A stretch of DNA of 64,000 nt, from the NCBI RefSeq assembly GCF_040409955.1, contig NZ_CP123384.1:1398501-1462500 (forward strand), read 5' to 3'. This document shows positions 16,670 through 26,624 of the stretch, piece by piece; positions within the stretch are counted from its first letter, which is position 1; each line of letters starts with the position of its first letter. The DNA is from Salipiger sp. H15 (GTDB lineage: Bacteria > Pseudomonadota > Alphaproteobacteria > Rhodobacterales > Rhodobacteraceae). The notes beneath the pieces were generated by a model, which saw only the letters and a program-made list of their open reading frames with translations, did not search any database and was not told where the DNA came from. A program made the position numbers and the translations under genes.

Positions 16670-17221
16670 ATGGCGGTCGAACCCATCACGGAAGAACTGG
16701 CCGGTGTCTGCGTCGACGCCCATGGCTCCGCCATCGGGATGCCGCAGCTTTGCGGCGAGTGGATTCCGAACCAGATCTTCTGGCTCATCATCACTCTGGT
16801 GGTGATCTTCTTCGTGCTGTCGCGCATCGCTCTGCCGCGGATCGCATCCGTCCTGGCCGAGCGTCAGGGCACCATCACGAACGACATCTCCGCCGCGGAA
16901 GAACTGAAGCGCCAGGCGAAGGACGCGGAAGCGGCCTACGAGAAGGCGCTTGCCGATGCCCGTACCGAGGCACAGGCCATCGCGCAGAAGACCCGCGACG
17001 AGATCAAGGCCAAGCTCGACGCCGCCACGGCCGAGGCTGACGCCAAGATCGCCGAGAAAGCTGCCGAGTCCGAAAAGGTCCTCGCCGAGATCCGCGCCTC
17101 TGCCGTGGAAAGCGTCGAGGCCGTTGCAAAGGATACCGCGGAAGCCATCGTGGCTGCCCTCGGCACCTCTGCAGACCGCGCCGCGATCGACGCGGCCGTG
17201 GCCAACCGGATGAAAGGCTGA
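16670..17221 (+). CDS. atpF2: ATP synthase F0 subunit b'
   Basis: 183 residues: an N-terminal segment with two cysteines, one transmembrane helix ([21 protein letters not shown], about 36-56), then a long charged helical stalk. The b' form pairs with b to make a heterodimeric peripheral stator, as in photosynthetic and many other alphaproteobacteria (also called atpX or atpG in some annotations). It precedes atpF by 4 bp. Confidence 0.95.
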   Translation: MAVEPITEELAGVCVDAHGSAIGMPQLCGEWIPNQIFWLIITLVVIFFVLSRIALPRIASVLAERQGTITNDISAAEELKRQAKDAEAAYEKALADARTEAQAIAQKTRDEIKAKLDAATAEADAKIAEKAAESEKVLAEIRASAVESVEAVAKDTAEAIVAALGTSADRAAIDAAVANRMKG

Positions 17222-17225
17222 TCCC

Positions 17226-17789
17226 ATGCGCAAACTCATGACCCTGAGCGCGCTCGGAACCCTGCTGGCCAGCCCCGCGCTGGCCGCCTCCGGCCCGTTC
17301 TTCTCGCTCCGCAACACCGACTTCGTCGTGCTGCTGGGCTTCCTGCTGTTCCTCGCCATCCTCGTGTACTTCAAGGTGCCGAAGATGCTGGGCAGCCAGC
17401 TCGACCGCCGTGCCGAAGGCATCCGCAACGAGCTCGAAGAAGCCCGCGCCCTGCGCGAGGAAGCACAGACCCTGCTGGCCTCCTACGAGCGCAAGCAGCG
17501 TGAGGTGCAGGAGCAGGCGGACAAGATCGTGGCCCAGGCCAAGATCGACGCCGAAAGCGCCGCGGACCAGGCCCGCAAGGACCTCGACGCCTCGATCGCG
17601 CGCCGCATCGCGGCTGCCGAAGAGCAGATCAAGTCCGCCGAAAGCTCGGCCGTCCGGGAAGTGCGCGACCGCGCAATCACCGTGGCCGTTGCCGCTGCCC
17701 GCGACGTGATCGCGCAGAAGCTCGGTGCCAAGGACAAGGCGGCCCTCGTGGACGCCTCGATCAAGGAAGTCGGTGCCAAGCTGCACTGA
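17226..17789 (+). CDS. atpF: ATP synthase F0 subunit b
   Basis: 187 residues with an unusual signal-peptide-like leader (MRKLMTLSALGTLLASPALAAS) ahead of the real membrane anchor (FVVLLGFLLFLAILVYFKVPKML, about 33-55) and the LDRRAEGIRNELEEA stalk. Together with b' it holds the F1 hexamer. It is the last gene of the F0 operon; a hairpin terminator follows 25 bp after the stop. Confidence 0.96.
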   Translation: MRKLMTLSALGTLLASPALAASGPFFSLRNTDFVVLLGFLLFLAILVYFKVPKMLGSQLDRRAEGIRNELEEARALREEAQTLLASYERKQREVQEQADKIVAQAKIDAESAADQARKDLDASIARRIAAAEEQIKSAESSAVREVRDRAITVAVAAARDVIAQKLGAKDKAALVDASIKEVGAKLH

Positions 17790-17814
17790 TCCTTCCGAAG
17801 CGACGGACTTGCAG

Positions 17815-17842
17815 AGCCCGGCCCATGGCCGGGCTTTTGCTT
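17815..17842 (+). terminator. Terminator of the F0 operon
   Basis: A 9-bp perfect stem (17815-17823 with 17827-17835, AGCCCGGCC/GGCCGGGCT) closes a 3-nt loop and is followed by TTTGCTTTT. Confidence 0.88.
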
Positions 17843-17984
17843 TTCCGGCGCGCCCCGCATGCATCAAACCGCGAAAGCTTGGGTCGCAGGGGGCTCAGAA
17901 GTCTTTTCCTTGAAGTAGACCCCATATACTGTGTGCCTACCGCAAGCACAGCCAAACATGTGGGCGGAAGCTCGAGGGGACAGC

Positions 17985-18794
17985 GTGGCACATATCATCG
18001 TCGTAGGAAACGAGAAGGGTGGGGCGGGGAAGTCCACCGTCTCGATGCACGTGGCAACCGCGCTGGCGCGCATGGGGCACCGCACCGGCACCCTGGACCT
18101 CGACCTGCGGCAGCGTTCCGTCGGGCGCTACATCGAGAACCGCCGGGCCTTCTGCGCGCGCGAGGGGCTCGACCTGCCGATCCCGCTTTACCTCGACCTG
18201 CCCGAGGTCCAGCCCGAGGCGCTGGCGCCGGGCGAGAACGCCTTCGACCACCGCCTGTCGAAGGCCGTGGCGCAGCTCGAGACCGACTGCGACTTCGTGC
18301 TGATCGACTGCCCCGGCTCGCACACCCGCCTGAGCCAGGTGGCGCATTCGCTGGCCGACACGCTGATCACCCCGCTCAACGACAGCTTCATCGACTTCGA
18401 CCTGCTGGCCCATGTGGATACCGACGGCGAGAAGATCCTCGGCCCGTCTGTCTATTCCGAGATGGTCTGGAACGCCCGCCAGCTGCGCGCGCAGGCCGGG
18501 CTGCAGCCGATCGACTGGGTGGTGCTGCGCAACCGGCTCGGGGCGCAGAACATGGTCAACAAGATGAAGATGGAGAAGGCGCTGATCAAGCTGTCGAAGC
18601 GCATCGGCTTCCGCATCGCGCCCGGCTTCAACGAGCGGGTGATCTTCCGCGAGCTCTTCCCGCGCGGGCTGACCCTGCTCGACCTCAAGGACATCGGGGT
18701 GGGCAACCTCAACATCTCGAACGTCGCGGCGCGGCAGGAGCTGCGCGAGCTCGTGTCGGCGCTGAACCTGCCGGGGGTCGACGTCGACTTCTGA
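17985..18794 (+). CDS. mipZ: MipZ-like ParA-family ATPase (division-site positioning)
   Basis: 269 residues from a GTG with GAGGGG 7 nt upstream. The deviant Walker A motif KGGAGKST is at residues 11-18, followed by the LDLDLRQRSVGRYIENR region characteristic of MipZ rather than plasmid ParA, and DCPGSHTRLSQ for Walker B. MipZ forms polar gradients with ParB and inhibits FtsZ polymerisation, placing the Z ring at mid-cell. There is no parB or parA nearby. The earlier in-frame ATG at 17931 has no ribosome-binding site. Confidence 0.93.
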   Translation: MAHIIVVGNEKGGAGKSTVSMHVATALARMGHRTGTLDLDLRQRSVGRYIENRRAFCAREGLDLPIPLYLDLPEVQPEALAPGENAFDHRLSKAVAQLETDCDFVLIDCPGSHTRLSQVAHSLADTLITPLNDSFIDFDLLAHVDTDGEKILGPSVYSEMVWNARQLRAQAGLQPIDWVVLRNRLGAQNMVNKMKMEKALIKLSKRIGFRIAPGFNERVIFRELFPRGLTLLDLKDIGVGNLNISNVAARQELRELVSALNLPGVDVDF

Positions 18795-18807
18795 GCCGCG
18801 CCCGCCG

Positions 18808-19353
18808 CTAGTGGCGGCGCATGTGCAGCGCGATGAGCGTCGCGCCGATGCCCGAGCTCAGCAGGTCGATGGCGAGGAAGATGCCCAGCAGCCCCATGGC
18901 CGAGCCGGGCAGGGTGGCCATGATCATCACCCCCAGCACCACCGAGACCAGCCCCGCGAAGACCAGCCAGCCCCAGCCCGAGCGCTGGCGCATCGACAGG
19001 CCGATGGCGATCCGCACCACGCCGAGGGCGAGGAAAAAGGCGGCGATCAGCCAGGTGAGCGAGACCAGCCCGCGTTCGGGGTTGGCCAGCAGGAAGACCC
19101 CGAAGGCCAGCACCAGCAGGCCGAGCACCGCCTCGGAGAGCCGCGCGCCGGTGCTGGCATGGGCGTTGAAGGCGATCCAGAGCTGCAGCGCGCCGGCGAT
19201 GACGAAGGCAATGGCCGAGATGGTGAGCACGGTCATCGAGGCGGCGAAGGGATGGACGAAGGCGCCGATGCCGCCGAGGATCAGGATGATCCCGAGGGCG
19301 AGCATCCACCCCCATTTCTTGCCGGGGAGGGGGGAGTCGGGACCACCGTGCAT
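18808..19353 (-). CDS. HdeD family (DUF308) membrane protein
   Basis: 181 residues with six hydrophobic helices in three hairpins and the DUF308 pattern (LALGIILILGGIGAFVHPFAA, ...FVIAGALQLWIAF..., ...FFLALGVVRIAIGL). HdeD of E. coli is linked to acid resistance at high cell density, but the molecular role is unknown. The start follows a GGAG site. Convergent with mipZ, with only 13 bp between the stops. Confidence 0.9.
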   Translation of the reverse strand: MHGGPDSPLPGKKWGWMLALGIILILGGIGAFVHPFAASMTVLTISAIAFVIAGALQLWIAFNAHASTGARLSEAVLGLLVLAFGVFLLANPERGLVSLTWLIAAFFLALGVVRIAIGLSMRQRSGWGWLVFAGLVSVVLGVMIMATLPGSAMGLLGIFLAIDLLSSGIGATLIALHMRRH

Positions 19354-19493
19354 CGTTCTGGCTCCGTTTCAGGGCGCAGGAAGGGGGCGGCTGGTGCCGT
19401 CCCTTGCCTCAGTTGACGTCGGGGAAGCGGTGATGGCAACCCGCTGCGGGGGTTGTTAGCGAAAGTTTAATACATTCTCACAAAGCTTTGCGC

Positions 19494-19922
19494 ATGAACT
19501 CACCAAGCGGCGCGCGGCCTTCCGCGATCCTTCCCGCCCTGGGCCAGTTTCTCGGCGTGCTCGTGCTGACCGGATGCGGGCTGAGCGGCTGCGCCGGGCA
19601 GGTGGCCGGGCCGGGCTATGGCGTGTTGCGCCCCGTCACGGCCGAGGTCGAGGGTGTCCGCTTCGTGCTGCGGCTGGGGCCGGACCGGGCGGAGGCGGTG
19701 CGGACAAGCCCGATGCTGCGCCCGGACTTCGCGCGGGTGGCGCGGCTGGCCGAGATCGCCGTGGCGCGCAAGTCCGGCTGCGAGCCGCGCTGGGTGGTCG
19801 GCGATCCGTCGATGCTGGAACTGGGCCTTGCCTGCCCCGGCCAGCCGGTGCCGAAGATGCCGCGCGGCCGCCACGTCGCCTGCGACATCCTCTCGGCGGC
19901 GGGACAGGGCGACTGCGGCTGA
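19494..19922 (+). CDS. Putative lipoprotein of unknown function
   Basis: 142 residues. The hydrophobic leader ends in a lipobox LVLTGC with the lipidated cysteine at 28, and cysteines at 33, and later (GCEPRW, LACPGQ, VACDIL, GDCG) suggest disulfides outside the cytoplasm. No family is recognised. An alternative TTG start lies two codons upstream. The ribosome-binding site is weak. Its stop is 5 bp from the convergent GNAT stop. Confidence 0.65.
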   Translation: MNSPSGARPSAILPALGQFLGVLVLTGCGLSGCAGQVAGPGYGVLRPVTAEVEGVRFVLRLGPDRAEAVRTSPMLRPDFARVARLAEIAVARKSGCEPRWVVGDPSMLELGLACPGQPVPKMPRGRHVACDILSAAGQGDCG

Positions 19923-19927
19923 GCCGG

Positions 19928-20380
19928 TCAGAGCGGCTTTTCGTAGAAGAGGCTCGAGCTGTTCTCGACATAGGCGCCGAAGGGGCCGCGCGCGGTGAAG
20001 CCGGTGCTCTCGTAGAGCGCGACCGCCGCGGGCAGCTTGTCGCCGGTCTCGAGCCGCAGCAGCGGGATGGCTTCCTCGCGCGCCACCGCCTCGAGATGCG
20101 CCAGCATCCGGCGGGCAAGGCCGAGCCCGCGCGCCTCAGGGCTGACGAACATCGACTTCACCTCGGCGTAGCCCTCCTTGCGCGCGATGGCGGCGCAGGC
20201 GAGCAGCACGCCGTTCTCCTCGGCGCCGAAAAGCGTGATCCCGGGTGCGCAGAGCGCGTCGATGTCGAGGAAGTAATTCTCCTCCGGCGGGAAGAGCGAC
20301 TCCATCAGCGCGTGGCTGGCCAGCAGCAGCGCCTCGGCGCGCGGATCGCGGGGAGAGACTGGACGAATGGTCACCGACAT
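19928..20380 (-). CDS. GNAT family N-acetyltransferase
   Basis: 150 residues from MSVTIRPVSP with a GGAGG site 9 nt upstream. It has the acetyl-CoA motif VSPEARGLGLARRMLAHLEAVA and the C-terminal LYESTGFTARGPFGAY, the pattern of PanZ/YjgM-like amine acetyltransferases. Substrate unknown. It is divergent from smc (191 bp). Confidence 0.9.
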   Translation of the reverse strand: MSVTIRPVSPRDPRAEALLLASHALMESLFPPEENYFLDIDALCAPGITLFGAEENGVLLACAAIARKEGYAEVKSMFVSPEARGLGLARRMLAHLEAVAREEAIPLLRLETGDKLPAAVALYESTGFTARGPFGAYVENSSSLFYEKPL

Positions 20381-20571
20381 CAAAGCTTTCCTCCGGGCAT
20401 GGGGTGCGATATTGGCCGGGCCTGCGCCACGGTCAACCCACAAATCTGGCGCGCCGACCGCAATATCTTGTGGACAACTGGCAAGCGCCCGCCACATCCG
20501 GGGCAAAGCGTTTGACTTGGGTCCGGGCGGGGCGGCAAATTCGGGGTTAACTTCGGAATCAGGACAGGTCA

Positions 20572-23500
20572 GTGCAGTTCACACGGCTTCGATTGACGGG
20601 CTTCAAGAGCTTCGTCGACCCTACCGATCTCGTCATCGCGGACGGTCTGACCGGGGTTGTCGGGCCGAACGGCTGCGGCAAGTCGAACCTGCTCGAGGCG
20701 CTGCGCTGGGTGATGGGCGAGAACCGCGCCAAGGCGATGCGCGGCGCGGGCATGGAAGACGTGATCTTCGCCGGCGCCCATTCGCGCCCCGCCCGCAACT
20801 TCGCCGAGGTGTCGCTGACCATCGACAACGGCGACCGGCTCGCCCCCGCCGGGTTCAACGACCAGGACCAGCTCGAGATCGTCCGCCGGATCACCCGCGA
20901 CGTCGGCTCGGCCTACAAGGTGAACTCCAAGGACGTGCGGGCGCGCGACGTGCAGATGCTCTTCGCCGATGCCTCGACCGGCGCGCATTCGCCCGCGCTG
21001 GTGCGGCAGGGGCAGATTTCCGAGCTGATCAACGCCAAGCCGCAGAACCGCCGCCGCATCCTCGAGGAGGCCGCGGGCATCTCGGGACTTTACCAGCGCC
21101 GCCACGAGGCGGAGCTGAAGCTGAACAACACCGAGGCCAACCTGCTGCGCGTCGACGACGTGATCGAGCAGCTCGCGGCGCAGATGACCCAGCTCGACCG
21201 GCAGGCCCGGCAGGCGCAGCGCTACCGCGCCATCGGCGCCGAGCTGCGCCAGGCCGAGGGGCTGCTGCTCTACCGCCGCTGGATGGAGGCCGAGGAGGCC
21301 CGGCAGGCCGCCGAGGCCGTGCTGCGCGGCCTCGTCACCGCCGCCGCGCAGGCCGAGAGCGCCGCCCGCGCCGCCGAGCGCGCCCGCGCCGAGCGCGACG
21401 AGGCGCTGCCGCCGCTGCGCGAGGAGGAGGCCATCGCCGCGGCCATCCTGCAGCGGCTTGCCGTGCAGCGCGACGCGCTGGTCGAGCAGGAGGCCCGCGC
21501 GCAGGACACGATCACGACGCTCGCCCGCCGCATCGAGCAGATCGCCCATGACATCGAGCGCGAGGGCGCGCTCAACCGCGACGCGGGCGAGACCATCGCC
21601 CAGCTCGAATGGGAGGCGCGCGAGCTGGCCAAGGCCGCCGAGGGTCATGACGACCGGCTCGCGGATGCCGCCGACGCCGCCTCCGAGGCCTCGGCCGTGC
21701 TGCAGGACCGCGAGGCGGCGCTGACCCAGCAGACCGAGGACGTGGCGCGGCTCGCGGCCCGGCACCAGTCGGCGCACCGCTACCTTGCCGACCTGCGCAA
21801 GGCGCTCCTGCGCCACGAGGGCGAGGCGGACCGGGCGCGCGAGGCGGTGGCCGCGGCGCGCGGCACGCTCGCCGGGGCGACCGGTGCGATGGAGGAGGCG
21901 CAGCAGCGCTCCGAGGCGGCGCAGGCCATGGCCGCCCGCGCCGAGGAGCTGCTGGCGCAGGCCGACGAGGCGCGCACCGACTGCCAGTCGCGCGAGGCCG
22001 AGGCCCGCGCCGAACGGTCGGAGGCCGAGGGCGAGACCAGCGCGCTGCGCGCCGAGGTCGGCGCGCTGACCCGGCTGCTGGAGCGCGACACCGCCGAGGG
22101 CGGGCAGATCCTCGACCGGCTGCAGGTGGCCCCGGGCTTCGAGAAGGCGCTCGGCGCCGCGCTCGCCGACGATCTGCGCGCGCCCGAGGTGGGCGCGGGC
22201 ACCGCGTCGGGCTGGGCGCTGCTGCCGCGCTACGAGAGCCAGCAGATGCTGCCCGAAGGGGCCGAGCCGCTGTCGCAGCACGTCACCGTGCCCGGCGTGC
22301 TGATGCGCCGGATGAGCCAGATCGGCCTTGTCGCCGCGGCCGAGGGTGCGCGGTTGCAGCCGCTGCTGAAGCCCGGCCAGCGCCTCGTCAGCCGCGAGGG
22401 CGACCTCTGGCGCTGGGACGGGTTCCGCGCCTCGGCCGGGGATGCGCCCTCGGCCGCCGCGCTGCGGCTCGAGCAGCTCAACCGGCTCGAGGTGCTGAAG
22501 GCCGAGATGGCCCGGACCGAGGCCCGCGCCGAGGCGCTGCGCGTCTCGCATGACGCGCTGGTGGCGCGGCTCGCCGATCTCACCCGCGCCGACAAGGTGG
22601 CGCGCGAGACCCGGCGCGAGGCCGACCGCGAGGTCAACGAGGCGATGCGCGCCTTCAACCGCGCCGAGAGCGAGCGCAGCATGGCCGAGAGTCGTCTGGA
22701 AAGCCTCGGGCTGGCGGTGAGCCGCCACGAGGGCGAGGCCGAGGTGGCGCGGAGGCAGGTGCTCGAGGCCGAGCGGGCGCTGTCGGAGCTGGGCGATCTC
22801 GAAAGCGCCCGGGCGCTGGCCGAGGACGTGCGGATGACGGTCGAGGCGGCGCGCATGACGATGATGACCCGCCGCTCGGCGCATGACGAGCTGCGCCGCG
22901 AGGGCGAGGCCCGCAAGGGCCGGCAGCAGACCGTGACCAAGGAGCTCTCGGGCTGGCGCCACAGGCTCGAGACCGCCGAGAAGCGCAGCGCCGAGCTTTC
23001 CGAGCGCAAGGCGGTGCACGAGCGCGAGCTGGCCGAGGCCCGCGCCGTGCCGGACGAGCTGGCCGGCAGGCGCGACGACCTCGCCCGCTCGCTCGAGGAG
23101 GCCGGCGAGCGCCGCGCCGCCGCCGCCGACATGCTCTCGGCCGCGGAAAGCGCCATGCGCGCCGCCATCGCCGCCGAGCGCGACGCGGAACGCGCCGCCT
23201 CCGAGGCGCGCGAGGCCCGCGCCGGCGCTGAGGCCCGGGTCGAGGCCGCGCGCGAGACCGTGGCGGCCGCCGCCGAGCGCATCGAGGACGAGCAGGAGAC
23301 CACCCCCGAGAAGCTGCTGGCGCGGCTCGACGTGTCCCCCGCCGCCATGCCCGCCTCCGAGGCGATCGAGGCCGACGTGAACCGGCTCAAGCGCCAGCGC
23401 GACGCGCTCGGCGCGGTCAACCTGCGCGCCGAGGAGGACGCCCGCGAGGTGCGCACCGAGCATGACACGCTGGCGCAGGAGAAGACCGATCTCGAGGAGG

Positions 23501-24027
23501 CGGTGCGCACCCTGCGCGCGGGCATCTCGTCGCTGAACCGCGAGGGGCGCGAGCGGCTGCTCACCGCCTTCGACCAGGTGAACGCCAACTTCCGCCTGCT
23601 CTTCACCCATCTCTTCAACGGCGGCGAGGCCAACCTCGTCATGGTCGAGAGCGACGACCCGCTCGAGGCCGGGCTCGAGATCATGTGCCAGCCGCCGGGC
23701 AAGAAGCTCTCGACGCTGTCGCTGCTCTCGGGCGGCGAGCAGACGCTGACCGCGCTGGCGCTGATCTTCGCGGTCTTCCTCGCCAACCCGGCGCCGATCT
23801 GCGTGCTCGACGAGGTCGACGCGCCGCTCGACGATGCCAACGTGACGCGCTTCTGCGACCTGCTCGACGAGATGTGCCGCCGCACCGAGACGCGCTTCCT
23901 GATCATCACCCACCACGCGGTGACGATGAGCCGGATGGACCGGCTCTTCGGCGTCACCATGCAGGAGCAGGGTGTCAGCCAGCTGGTGTCGGTGGATCTG
24001 AAGAAGGCCGAGCGGCTGGTCGCCTGA
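20572..24027 (+). CDS. smc: Chromosome segregation ATPase SMC
   Basis: 1151 residues starting at GTG (MQFTRLRLTGFKSFVDPT). Walker A GPNGCGKSN is at 31-39; two long Ala/Glu/Arg-rich coiled coils (about 170-500 and 650-960) flank a hinge near 510-640; the C-terminal head carries the signature LLSGGEQTL (about 1054) and Walker B ICVLDEVDAPLDDAN (about 1080). SMC compacts and segregates the chromosome with ScpA/ScpB, which are not nearby. The hinge region (EGAEPLSQHV... with repeated small residues) is divergent from the classical form. Confidence 0.97.
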   Translation: MQFTRLRLTGFKSFVDPTDLVIADGLTGVVGPNGCGKSNLLEALRWVMGENRAKAMRGAGMEDVIFAGAHSRPARNFAEVSLTIDNGDRLAPAGFNDQDQLEIVRRITRDVGSAYKVNSKDVRARDVQMLFADASTGAHSPALVRQGQISELINAKPQNRRRILEEAAGISGLYQRRHEAELKLNNTEANLLRVDDVIEQLAAQMTQLDRQARQAQRYRAIGAELRQAEGLLLYRRWMEAEEARQAAEAVLRGLVTAAAQAESAARAAERARAERDEALPPLREEEAIAAAILQRLAVQRDALVEQEARAQDTITTLARRIEQIAHDIEREGALNRDAGETIAQLEWEARELAKAAEGHDDRLADAADAASEASAVLQDREAALTQQTEDVARLAARHQSAHRYLADLRKALLRHEGEADRAREAVAAARGTLAGATGAMEEAQQRSEAAQAMAARAEELLAQADEARTDCQSREAEARAERSEAEGETSALRAEVGALTRLLERDTAEGGQILDRLQVAPGFEKALGAALADDLRAPEVGAGTASGWALLPRYESQQMLPEGAEPLSQHVTVPGVLMRRMSQIGLVAAAEGARLQPLLKPGQRLVSREGDLWRWDGFRASAGDAPSAAALRLEQLNRLEVLKAEMARTEARAEALRVSHDALVARLADLTRADKVARETRREADREVNEAMRAFNRAESERSMAESRLESLGLAVSRHEGEAEVARRQVLEAERALSELGDLESARALAEDVRMTVEAARMTMMTRRSAHDELRREGEARKGRQQTVTKELSGWRHRLETAEKRSAELSERKAVHERELAEARAVPDELAGRRDDLARSLEEAGERRAAAADMLSAAESAMRAAIAAERDAERAASEAREARAGAEARVEAARETVAAAAERIEDEQETTPEKLLARLDVSPAAMPASEAIEADVNRLKRQRDALGAVNLRAEEDAREVRTEHDTLAQEKTDLEEAVRTLRAGISSLNREGRERLLTAFDQVNANFRLLFTHLFNGGEANLVMVESDDPLEAGLEIMCQPPGKKLSTLSLLSGGEQTLTALALIFAVFLANPAPICVLDEVDAPLDDANVTRFCDLLDEMCRRTETRFLIITHHAVTMSRMDRLFGVTMQEQGVSQLVSVDLKKAERLVA

Positions 24028-24046
24028 CGCGCCGCCGGGGCGCGCG

Positions 24047-24100
24047 CCCTGCTTCCATATGTTCCAAGTATCCCGGGGGTGCGGGGGCAGCGCCCCCGCC
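24047..24100. repeat. Intergenic repeat copy A (with 8-bp GC hairpin)
   Basis: About 54 bp containing GCTTCCATATGTTCCAAGTA followed by a GC-rich hairpin (GCGGGGGC, 24081-24088, with GCCCCCGC, 24092-24099). Its reverse complement recurs almost unchanged at 27484-27536. It lies between the convergent ends of smc and the solute-binding protein gene and could end both transcripts. Confidence 0.85.
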
Positions 24101-24135
24101 TCCTGCCGTTCCGGCGGCGCCGCCGCCGGACGGGG

Positions 24136-25620
24136 TCACTGGTCCCAGTAGACGCCGGTCAGATCGGTGGCCTGCGTCGGCTGGTTCTTCCACAGCCCGT
24201 GCAGCCGGGCATCGGCGACGGTCGGGAAGGCCAGCTGGAAGAGGAAGGCGTTGACGTGGTCCTCGGCGATGATCCGCTGCGCCTGCTTCAGCAGCTCCGA
24301 GCGCGCCGCCGGGTCGGTGGTGGCGGTGAGCTGCGCCATCAGCTCCTGGAAGGCCGGGTTGTCGTACTGGAAGTAATAGTCCGGCCGGGCATAGATGTTG
24401 ATGTCCATCGGCTCGGTATGGCTGACGATGGTCAGGCCGAAGTCCTTGCCGCGGAACACTTCCTCGAGCCACTGCGCCCATTCGAGGTTGGTGATCTCGG
24501 TCTGGATGCCGACGGCGCGCAGCTGCGCGGCGATGATCTCGCCGCCGCGGCGGGCGTAGGAGGGCGGCGGCAGCTTCAGCGTGGTGGTGAAGCCGTCGGG
24601 GAAGCCCGCGTCGGCGAGCAGCGTCTTCGACTTCTCGGGGTCGTAGTCCGACAGCTCGGTCAGGTCGACGTAATCGGGGTTGTGCGGCGCGAAATGCGTG
24701 CCGATCGGCGTGCCGAGCCCGAACATGGCGCCGTCGATGATCGCCTGCCGGTCGATGGCATGGGCCACCGCCTCGCGCACCTGCGGATCGTCGAAGGGCT
24801 CGATGCCGTTGTTCATCGCGAGGATCGTCTCGCCCTCGGTCGAGCCCACCAGCACCTGGAAGCGCGGATCGGCCTCGAACTGCGGCAGGTTCTCCGGCGC
24901 CGGGAAGCCGGCATAGGCGTCGATGTCCTGCGCCATCATCGCTGCGAAGGCGGCGGTCGGGTCCGAGATGAAGCGGAAGGTCACGTGGCCGAGCTTCGGC
25001 GCCTCGCCCCAGTAGGCGTCATTGCGGTCGAGGCTGATGCTGTCGCCCTGCGTCCAGCTGGTGAAGGCGAAGGGCCCGGTGCCGACCGGGTGGGACTTGA
25101 TGCCCTCGATGCTCTCGGGCGCGACGATCACCGCGTCGCCCCAGGCCATGTTGAAGAGGAACGCGCCGTCGGGGGCCTTGAGCGTCACCTGCACGGTCAG
25201 CGGATCGACCACGGTGACTTCCTCGATCCCGGCAAAGAGCGCCTTCTGGGCGTTCTGGCTGTCCTCGGCGCGGGCGCGGTCGAGGCTGAACTTCACGTCC
25301 TCGGCGTCCATCGCGGTGCCGTCGTGGAAGGTCACCCCCTCGTGCAGGTGGAAGGTGTAGCTGGTGCCGTCCTCGGAAATGTCCCAGCTCTCGGCGAGGC
25401 CCGGGTGGATCGAGCCGTCCTCGGCGAATTTCGTCAGCCCCTCGAAGACGTTGGTGTAGAGCACCGAGTCGATCGCCCCGGCCGCGGCCGAGGTGGGATC
25501 GAGATGCGGCGGCTCGAGCTGCAGCGCGATGATCAGGTCGTCCTGCTGCGCGAAGGCGGCGGCGGAGCCGAGCAGCAGCGCGGCGAGGGAAAGGCTGAAG
25601 CGGGTCATCGGGCGGGTCAT
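24136..25620 (-). CDS. Family 5 ABC transporter solute-binding protein (peptide/nickel type), orphan
   Basis: 494 residues. Start [10 protein letters not shown] at 25620 (AGGAG upstream) begins a signal peptide cleaved near residue 24 (AFA/QQ). The SBP_bac_5 fold is indicated by [12 protein letters not shown], the [18 protein letters not shown] stretch near residue 85, and the [21 protein letters not shown] region. It captures oligopeptides, glutathione or related solutes in the periplasm. No permease or ATPase genes lie beside it, so it must work with components encoded elsewhere. Confidence 0.93.
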   Translation of the reverse strand: MTRPMTRFSLSLAALLLGSAAAFAQQDDLIIALQLEPPHLDPTSAAAGAIDSVLYTNVFEGLTKFAEDGSIHPGLAESWDISEDGTSYTFHLHEGVTFHDGTAMDAEDVKFSLDRARAEDSQNAQKALFAGIEEVTVVDPLTVQVTLKAPDGAFLFNMAWGDAVIVAPESIEGIKSHPVGTGPFAFTSWTQGDSISLDRNDAYWGEAPKLGHVTFRFISDPTAAFAAMMAQDIDAYAGFPAPENLPQFEADPRFQVLVGSTEGETILAMNNGIEPFDDPQVREAVAHAIDRQAIIDGAMFGLGTPIGTHFAPHNPDYVDLTELSDYDPEKSKTLLADAGFPDGFTTTLKLPPPSYARRGGEIIAAQLRAVGIQTEITNLEWAQWLEEVFRGKDFGLTIVSHTEPMDINIYARPDYYFQYDNPAFQELMAQLTATTDPAARSELLKQAQRIIAEDHVNAFLFQLAFPTVADARLHGLWKNQPTQATDLTGVYWDQ

Positions 25621-25790
25621 CGGAAAGGCAACTCCTGTTTCGGGGCCGGACGAGCGGATGTTGCGGCAAGACTGCGCGCAAATCCCCCGATTGTGCAAGC
25701 GGCGACACGGTTTGCAGGCTGGATTGAAAGGGGCGGGGCTGCTAAACCGCGCCAGCTTTGACGAGCAGCCCAGGACGAGAGGAGACGCCC

Positions 25791-26624
25791 ATGAGCGCCA
25801 CGGCCCGCAAGAGCGCCCCGCTTCCCGAGGACATCCGCGCCCGCAAGGGCGGCGTGCCGCTGGTCAGCCTCACCGCCTACACGACCCCGATGGCGCAGGC
25901 GATGGACGGCCATTGCGACTTCGTGCTGGTCGGCGATTCCGTCGGCATGGTGCTGCACGGGCTGCCCTCGACCCTCGGCGTCACCATGGAGATGATGATC
26001 CTGCACGGGCAGGCGGTGCGGCGCGGCCTCTCGAAGGCGATGATGGTCGTCGACCTGCCCTTCGGCAGCTACGAGGAGGGCCCGCAGCAGGCCTTCCGCA
26101 ACGCCGCGCGGATCATGGCCGAGACCGGCGCCGCGGCGGTCAAGCTCGAGGGCGGCGTGACCATGGAGGAGACCATCCGCTTCCTCGTGCAGCGCGGCAT
26201 CCCGGTGATGGGCCATGTCGGGCTGACGCCGCAGTCGATCCACACGCTCGGCGGCTACAAGGTGCAGGGCCGCGGCGCCGCCGCCGAGGCGCTGCGCGCC
26301 GACGCCCGCGCGGTGGCCGGGGCCGGGGCCTTCGCCGTGGTGCTCGAGAAGGTGCCGGCGGCGCTGGCCGACCGGGTGACCGCCGAGCTGCCGATCCCGA
26401 CCATCGGCATCGGCGCCTCGGCCGGCTGCGACGGGCAGATCCTCGTGGTCGACGACATGCTGGGGGCGTTCACCGCCTTCAGCCCGAAATTCGTGAAACG
26501 CTACGCCGCGCTTGGCCACCAGGCCGAGGCGGCGATCGAGGAATACGCGGCGGAGGTGCGCGCCCGGGAGTTCCCCGGCCCCGAGCACGTCTTTGCCGAG
26601 GAAGCTCCGGAGAAGAAGACATGA
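25791..26624 (+). CDS. panB: Ketopantoate hydroxymethyltransferase
   Basis: 277 residues from [10 protein letters not shown], with GAGGAG 6 nt upstream. Motifs: [15 protein letters not shown], the metal-binding [12 protein letters not shown] (about 44-55), and the catalytic region VKLEGG / [20 protein letters not shown]. PanB adds a hydroxymethyl group from methylene-THF to 2-oxoisovalerate, the first committed step to pantothenate. It overlaps panC by ATGA. Confidence 0.97.
   Translation: MSATARKSAPLPEDIRARKGGVPLVSLTAYTTPMAQAMDGHCDFVLVGDSVGMVLHGLPSTLGVTMEMMILHGQAVRRGLSKAMMVVDLPFGSYEEGPQQAFRNAARIMAETGAAAVKLEGGVTMEETIRFLVQRGIPVMGHVGLTPQSIHTLGGYKVQGRGAAAEALRADARAVAGAGAFAVVLEKVPAALADRVTAELPIPTIGIGASAGCDGQILVVDDMLGAFTAFSPKFVKRYAALGHQAEAAIEEYAAEVRAREFPGPEHVFAEEAPEKKT

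Noticed and set aside
17880..17984. CTTGAA and CCCCATAT close together before mipZ, as a heat-shock promoter
   Set aside because: The spacing between the two elements is only about 5 bp, too short for any sigma factor.
20460..20480. TTGTGGACAA palindrome, like a DnaA box, upstream of smc
   Set aside because: A single degenerate site with no cluster, no AT-rich unwinding region and no dnaA or parAB nearby; not an origin.
20569..23916. 1115-codon antisense frame opposite smc
   Set aside because: It mirrors the smc codons (low complexity Leu/Gly/Arg/His repeats), has no ribosome-binding site and no recognisable domain.
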